From positions 1 through 9,695 of the forward strand of contig NZ_LSJI01000237.1 in assembly GCF_001557235.1 (NCBI RefSeq): a DNA stretch of 9,695 nt, written 5' to 3'. This DNA is from Phenylobacterium sp. CCH9-H3 (lineage in GTDB: Bacteria; Pseudomonadota; Alphaproteobacteria; Caulobacterales; Caulobacteraceae). The notes under the pieces were generated by a model that saw nothing but the letters and a program-made list of their open reading frames with translations, was not told the origin of the DNA and searched no databases. Shown here piece after piece: positions 6,087 through 9,695 of this stretch (its first letter is position 1; each line of letters starts with the position of its first letter). The position numbers and the translations under genes are program-made.

Positions 6087-8007
6087 GGCGGCCTTCATCG
6101 CGGCCGTCACCGCCCTCCTCGTCGCCCTCTGGGCGATGCTGACCATGGTCGGCACCTTGGCGGGGATCGGGCGGCTCGGCGCCAACGTGGACTTCGTCGC
6201 CGTGCCGGCCTGGCTCTGGACCTATCGCGCGCACCCCGAGGTGCAGCTTTGGTTCAAGGTCGCCGCCCTGGGCTCCGGCGCGCTCATCCTGGCGCTCGGC
6301 GTCGTGGCGGCCGTTCGGATCCGCCGCCCGCTCCACGGCGCGGCGCGCTGGGCCAGCGAGGGCGAGATCGCCCGAGAGGGCCTCCGCGCCAAGAAAGGGA
6401 TCATTCTCGGCCGCAAGGGCGGGGGCTATCTGACCTTCGGCGGCGCCGAGCACGTGATGCTCTACGCCCCGACTCGCACCGGCAAAGGCGTCGGCGTCGT
6501 CATCCCCAACCTGCTGAACTGGCCGGACTCCGTCGTGGTCCTGGACATCAAGAAGGAGAACTGGGAGGCGAGCGCCGGTTTCCGCGCCGCCCACGGCCAG
6601 AAGGTCGTGATGTTCGATCCGCTTGACCCGGACGGCCGCACGGCCCGCTACAACCCCTTGGGCTGGATCGATCGCCGCAACAGCGTCAAGGTTCTGGACG
6701 AGCTTCAGAAGCTCGCCACCATGCTCTTCCCGGCGCCCGACAAGTCCGACCCCTTCTGGGCCGAAGCGGCGCGGACCGGGTTCCTCGGCGTGGGCGCCTA
6801 CGTCGCAGAGACGCCGGACCTGCCCTTCACCATCGGCGAGATCTACCGCCAGCTCACGACCGGCAATCCCAAGGCCAAGTTCCCGGCGGTGATCGAAGCC
6901 CGCGCCAGGGGTCCGAGCCCCCTCTCGCGCGGCTGCGTCAACGCCCTGAACGACTTCTGCGCCTCGTCGGACAACACCTTCGCGGGCGTCCGCCAGACCA
7001 TCACCGCGCGGATGAACCTTTGGCTCAACCCGCGCGTGGACGCCGCCACCAGCGCCAGCGATTTCGACCTGCGCGACCTGCGCACCCGACGCATGTCCAT
7101 CTATCTTGGTGTCACCCCGGACAACATGGTCCGGGCAGCGCCCCTCTATAACCTCTTCTTTCAGCAGCTCGTGGACCTGAACACCCGCGAGCTGCCGGCC
7201 AAGGACCGCCACCCCCTGCAGCTGCTCGTTCTCCTCGACGAGTTCGCCCGCTTGGGCCACGCCGCCGTCATCGCCAAGGGCTTCTCCTATGTCGCGGGTT
7301 ATGGCGTGCGGCTCCTTCCGGTCATCCAGAGTCCGTCGCAGCTTCGCGCCGAGTACGGCCCCGACGTCGCAGACGAGATCATGACCAACTGCGGCGTCGA
7401 ATTGGTCTTCACGCCCAAGGAGCTCAAGGTCGCCCAGGACCTCTCCGAGCGCCTGGGCTACTACACCTACGAGGGCCGATCGAAGAGCCGCCCGACCTTC
7501 GTCGGTTCCGGCAAGTGGACCACCACGGCCTCCGAACAGCGCCGCGCGCTCATGCTCCCCCAGGAGCTGCTGCAGATGCCCCGCGACGCTCTGATCGTGC
7601 TGCGCGGCGGGATCCCCCCGGTGCAGGGCCGTAAGATCTACTTCTTCAAGAGCGCCGACTTCGCCCGCCGCGTCCAGCCCGCGCCCGTCATCCCGGTCCT
7701 GCCGGACGTCGCTGGCGCCGGCCCGGGCCCAGCAGGCGAGGCCGGTCGGCTCGACGCCATGGCGGCCGACCTGGCGGCGCTGACCCGCACCGTCGGTGAA
7801 ATCCACGCCCGCATCGTCCAGCGCCCGCTCACCGAGAGCGAAGCCGCTGGCGAGACTGAGCTGAGCATCGAGGCGATCTCGCTCGAGCTGGACTCGGTTG
7901 ACCTCGACGACCTGCCGGCCGGCGCCACCGAGGAGCAGTCGCAGGCGTGGATCGACCGCTACATCAACTCGGGCCTGCTGCTCGAAACCGAAGCCATCGA
8001 ACGCTGA
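6052..8007 (+). CDS. virD4: VirD4/TraG-family type IV coupling protein
   Basis: The coupling protein is an inner-membrane ATPase that recruits the relaxase-DNA complex and delivers it to the T4SS channel. The 651-residue product is close in length to Agrobacterium VirD4. It has two N-terminal membrane segments (about 13-35 and 67-90) and the conserved HGAARWASEGEI segment at 95-106. Walker A is APTRTGKGVG (139-148, Lys145), VVVLDIKKENWE follows, and a helical all-alpha domain occupies about 210-310. Walker B is LLVLLDEFARLG (Asp396-Glu397) and a C-terminal RecA-fold segment runs to about 540. A Pro/Gly-rich linker then leads to an acidic tail (601-651), the region often used for substrate contacts in this family. 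The ATG lies inside virB11 (35-nt overlap), with GGAG at 6041-6044, 7 nt upstream. Its place directly after virB11 argues for a dedicated coupling protein. All ATPase motifs are intact. Confidence 0.97.
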   Translation: MTRFASATPAAKAAFIAAVTALLVALWAMLTMVGTLAGIGRLGANVDFVAVPAWLWTYRAHPEVQLWFKVAALGSGALILALGVVAAVRIRRPLHGAARWASEGEIAREGLRAKKGIILGRKGGGYLTFGGAEHVMLYAPTRTGKGVGVVIPNLLNWPDSVVVLDIKKENWEASAGFRAAHGQKVVMFDPLDPDGRTARYNPLGWIDRRNSVKVLDELQKLATMLFPAPDKSDPFWAEAARTGFLGVGAYVAETPDLPFTIGEIYRQLTTGNPKAKFPAVIEARARGPSPLSRGCVNALNDFCASSDNTFAGVRQTITARMNLWLNPRVDAATSASDFDLRDLRTRRMSIYLGVTPDNMVRAAPLYNLFFQQLVDLNTRELPAKDRHPLQLLVLLDEFARLGHAAVIAKGFSYVAGYGVRLLPVIQSPSQLRAEYGPDVADEIMTNCGVELVFTPKELKVAQDLSERLGYYTYEGRSKSRPTFVGSGKWTTTASEQRRALMLPQELLQMPRDALIVLRGGIPPVQGRKIYFFKSADFARRVQPAPVIPVLPDVAGAGPGPAGEAGRLDAMAADLAALTRTVGEIHARIVQRPLTESEAAGETELSIEAISLELDSVDLDDLPAGATEEQSQAWIDRYINSGLLLETEAIER

Positions 8008-8011
8008 CCGT

Positions 8012-8019
8012 AGAGGAGG
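8012..8019 (+). promoter_or_regulatory. Strong ribosome binding site before the LPD7-protein gene
   Basis: AGAGGAGG, 6 nt before the GTG at 8026, is the best Shine-Dalgarno match in the window and lies in the 18-nt gap after virD4. It supports the GTG start. The same bases form part of a perfect 10-bp palindrome, GGAGGCCTCC (8015-8024). Confidence 0.75.
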
Positions 8020-8025
8020 CCTCCC

Positions 8026-9345
8026 GTGGCCGACGAAACTGACGCTGGCGCTGAACCGACGCCGGCCCCTCCCCCGCCTCAGACCGCCACGGCGTCCAGG
8101 TCCGAACCGCGTAAGCGTCCCGAAGACGAGGACCGCGATCCTGCGGAGAACAGCATCTCCCCGGTTCTGGAACGCGCGGCTGAGCGCGACGCCTCGGAGA
8201 AAACCCAGCGCACCAGCGCCGACGCCTCGAAGCCATCGCCTCAACCCGCCAATGAGAACCAGCCGGAGCGGTTCTCGGTCGAACGCGGCGACGTCCCAGA
8301 CGCCGTCAAGCGCCGGTACTATTCGGAGGAGCCACAGTTCTCGGCCGAGCTGCGCTTCTTCACCGACGCGAGGAGCGACCGGCCCGCCTTCCGCGACGCC
8401 GGCGGCAAGCTGACGGCCCGCGACAACCATCTCGACGTGGTGAGGGATCTCGTCGCGATCGCCGAACATCGCGGCTGGAAGGCGATTGAGGTGCGCGGCG
8501 AGGAAGACTTCCGCCGCGCGGTCTGGCTGGAGGCGCGCACCGTCGGCCTCGAGGTCCGCGGCTACAAGCCAGCCGAACGCGACCTGCAGGAGCTCGCCCG
8601 TCGCCAGGACGCCCGTGACGTCAACACCATCGCGCCGGCGCGCAACACAGCCCGGGCCGCCGACGGGTCGCCAGACCAGACGCGCACGGCGGCCGAGGCG
8701 GCTGGCGCAGCGGCGAAGCCCGCCAGGATCGACTACGACCAGGGCGTCACGGGCAAGCTGCTGGAGAGCGGCGAAGCGCCGTACAAGCACCGATCCGGCC
8801 AGGAGCTCACGCCCTTCGTCCGCGTCGAGCAGAAGAACGGGCGCCAGATCGAGGTCTGGGGCGTGGGCCTTCCCGCCGCCCTTCAGCGCTCCGGCGCCCA
8901 GGTGGGCGACGAGATCACCCTGCGTCGCGATGGCGTGGAGCGCGTCTCTCGCACCTTCGAGGTGCGCGACAAGCAGACCGGCGAGATCAGCCTTCAGCAG
9001 CGCCAGGTGCCCCGTAACCGCTGGACCATTGAGGCCGAGCGTTTCCGCGCCGCCTCGGCGGGCGACCCGGCCTTGCGCGACGCCCAAAGTCGCCTCGCCG
9101 TCGTCGCCGCCATAGTCAAGGACCGCCACCCGGACCCTGCAATGCAAGAGCGCCTGATCGCCGGCGCCAAGGAGAAGATCGCCGCCCACATCGAGCAGGG
9201 CGGCCGCTTCGCGCCCGCCCAGGTGCGCGAGCCCGTGGTCGACAAAGGGCGGCCGTCCCCTGAGCAAGCGCCCGCCGTAGAAGCCGCGCGCGCCGTGCGA
9301 CCGGAATCCGCCAAATCCGGTCCCGAACGCACGCGGAGCCGTTGA
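8026..9345 (+). CDS. Stand-alone LPD7-domain conjugation accessory protein
   Basis: The 439-residue product has a hydrophilic, charged N-terminus (1-85, probably disordered) and then an LPD7-type domain at about 97-190. It is recognised from RYYSEEPQFSAELRFFTD, PAFRDAGGKLTARDN, DLVAIAEHRGWKAIEVRG and FRRAVWLEARTVGLEVRGY. LPD7 is the large-polyvalent-protein-associated domain commonly fused to relaxases and other plasmid-transfer proteins; its biochemical role is not established to my knowledge. After an Ala-rich linker comes a second, probably beta-rich, domain at about 238-340 (GKLLESGEAPYKHR, EVWGVGLPAALQRSGAQVGDEITL, RNRWTIEAE), which I recall at the C-termini of TraI/MobA-like relaxases and zeta-toxin-type transfer proteins. 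The C-terminus (about 340-439) is helical, then charged. No relaxase catalytic Tyr/His-triad motif, Walker motif or membrane segment is seen. It is probably co-expressed with virD4, so a role in DNA processing or substrate recruitment is inferred. Confidence 0.85.
   Translation: MADETDAGAEPTPAPPPPQTATASRSEPRKRPEDEDRDPAENSISPVLERAAERDASEKTQRTSADASKPSPQPANENQPERFSVERGDVPDAVKRRYYSEEPQFSAELRFFTDARSDRPAFRDAGGKLTARDNHLDVVRDLVAIAEHRGWKAIEVRGEEDFRRAVWLEARTVGLEVRGYKPAERDLQELARRQDARDVNTIAPARNTARAADGSPDQTRTAAEAAGAAAKPARIDYDQGVTGKLLESGEAPYKHRSGQELTPFVRVEQKNGRQIEVWGVGLPAALQRSGAQVGDEITLRRDGVERVSRTFEVRDKQTGEISLQQRQVPRNRWTIEAERFRAASAGDPALRDAQSRLAVVAAIVKDRHPDPAMQERLIAGAKEKIAAHIEQGGRFAPAQVREPVVDKGRPSPEQAPAVEAARAVRPESAKSGPERTRSR
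9335..9338 (+). promoter_or_regulatory. Ribosome binding site of the XRE regulator gene
   Basis: GGAG 6 nt before the ATG at 9345, within the last codons of the preceding gene. It supports the ATG over in-frame GTGs at 9423 and 9429 that begin nearer the HTH domain. Confidence 0.5.
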
Positions 9346-9695
9346 TGTCCGACCCCTCGCGGCCCCAGGGGTCGACGGGCGAGTTTGTTCATACAAACAC
9401 TCCGCAGCCGCATCCCTTCGATGTGGCTGTGGGACGCCGGCTCCGCATGGCCCGCAAGGCCCGCAGCCTCAGCCAGGGCCAGCTCGCCGAGAGCATCGGG
9501 CTGTCCAGCCACCAGCAGATCCAGAAGTACGAGCAAGGAGCCAACCGGATCTCGGCGTCGAGCCTGGCCAAGGCCGCCATCTTCCTAGGCGTTCCCATCG
9601 ACTACTTCTTCGTCGATGTGGAGGGCATGCCGCTTCCGGCGTGCGAATTCCACGCGATCGCGGGCACGAATTCCACGGCAAGGTGGGCGCGGATT
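9345..9695 (+). CDS. XRE-family helix-turn-helix regulator (3' partial)
   Basis: The frame is open from the ATG at 9345 to the window end (117 codons, no stop), so the C-terminus is missing. The first 24 residues form a polar tail. An HTH_3-type DNA-binding domain follows at about 26-90: FDVAVGRRLRMARKAR, then SLSQGQLAESIGLSSHQQIQKYEQGANRIS as helix-turn-helix, then LAKAAIFLGVPIDYFF. The last is the usual end of alphaproteobacterial cro/CI-like regulators of this type. The gene shares one base with the preceding stop (TGATG), so translation is probably coupled to the LPD7 gene. Such a protein at the end of a transfer operon could control it; an AT-rich inverted repeat lies 38 nt into the gene. 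The residues after 93 (MPLPACEFHAIAG...) do not match a domain I know. No effector-binding domain can be judged from the part present. Confidence 0.88.
   Translation, partial: MSDPSRPQGSTGEFVHTNTPQPHPFDVAVGRRLRMARKARSLSQGQLAESIGLSSHQQIQKYEQGANRISASSLAKAAIFLGVPIDYFFVDVEGMPLPACEFHAIAGTNSTARWARI
9383..9398. repeat. AT-rich inverted repeat, candidate operator
   Basis: GTTTGT and ACAAAC are perfect reverse complements separated by TCAT, and the flanks GAG/CTC extend the symmetry if a two-base bulge is allowed. It lies within the first codons of the XRE gene and stands out from the GC-rich surroundings. HTH proteins of this family commonly bind short dyads of this size near their own promoter, but binding here is only inferred. 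A transcript hairpin affecting translation is an alternative. Confidence 0.4.
9644..9677 (+). repeat. 11-bp direct repeat CGAATTCCACG
   Basis: The sequence CGAATTCCACG occurs at 9644-9654 and again at 9667-9677, 23 bp from start to start. The copies are read in different frames of the XRE gene, so protein repetition does not explain them. The origin is unknown and chance is possible. Confidence 0.5.

Noticed and set aside
5061..6185. Antisense open frame of 374 codons opposite virB11
   Set aside because: VirB11 on the + strand has every catalytic motif; the antisense product has low-complexity composition and no motifs.
9301..9320. CCGGA...TCCGG inverted repeat just before the XRE gene as an operator
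   Set aside because: Only 5 bp arms with a 10-nt spacer in GC-rich coding sequence; expected often by chance.
5869..9396. A very long antisense open frame (1175 codons) opposite virD4 and the LPD7 gene
   Set aside because: It lies opposite two well-supported genes; strong GC-ending codon bias removes stops from this antisense frame. The translation is Gly/Leu/Val/Asp/Arg-rich with no recognisable domain.
1..9695. CRISPR arrays, tRNA/rRNA genes, insertion sequences, origin of transfer, terminators
   Set aside because: No regularly spaced repeats, cloverleaf-like T-arm signatures, transposase motifs, or GC hairpin followed by a T-run were seen on reading; there is almost no non-coding space for them.

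Overview
This window is a tightly packed conjugation (type IV secretion, T4SS) operon read entirely on the + strand. It covers the second half of a VirB/VirD4-type mating-pair and coupling apparatus. The order is virB5 (5' end cut off by the window), an EexN-like entry-exclusion lipoprotein, virB6, a VirB7-like lipoprotein, virB8, virB9, virB10, virB11, virD4, a stand-alone LPD7-domain protein, and an XRE-family helix-turn-helix regulator that runs off the right edge. Adjacent genes overlap or are separated by at most 31 nt, so one polycistronic message is likely. No promoter or terminator is visible, and no stretch above 300 bases lacks a gene. The genes for VirB1-VirB4 (transglycosylase, pilin, VirB3, VirB4 ATPase) and for a relaxase are not here. 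VirB1-B4 would be expected upstream.

The high G+C content with strong GC-ending codon bias, the VirB-type gene order and the style of the XRE regulator (a short tail leading into a Phe-Asp-Val-x-Val-Gly start of the HTH) suggest an alphaproteobacterium, perhaps Caulobacterales or a relative, carrying a plasmid or integrative conjugative element. This is an inference from sequence style, not from a database match.

How the parts work together, from family knowledge: VirB7, VirB9 and VirB10 form the outer-membrane core complex. VirB6, VirB8 and VirB10 span the inner membrane. VirB5 is a periplasmic or pilus-tip protein. VirB11 is a cytoplasmic hexameric ATPase, and VirD4 couples the relaxosome to the channel. 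The EexN lipoprotein would block redundant transfer into cells already carrying the element. The LPD7 protein has domains usually attached to relaxases and may be a DNA-processing accessory. The XRE protein is a candidate regulator of the module.

The system as a whole is a recognisable conjugation module rather than something new in kind. The most interesting details are: a C-terminal peptide shared by VirB5 and the adjacent exclusion lipoprotein; a long Pro-rich VirB7 with a predicted VirB7-VirB9 disulfide; relaxase-associated domains in a free-standing protein directly after virD4; and an AT-rich inverted repeat inside the start of the regulator gene.
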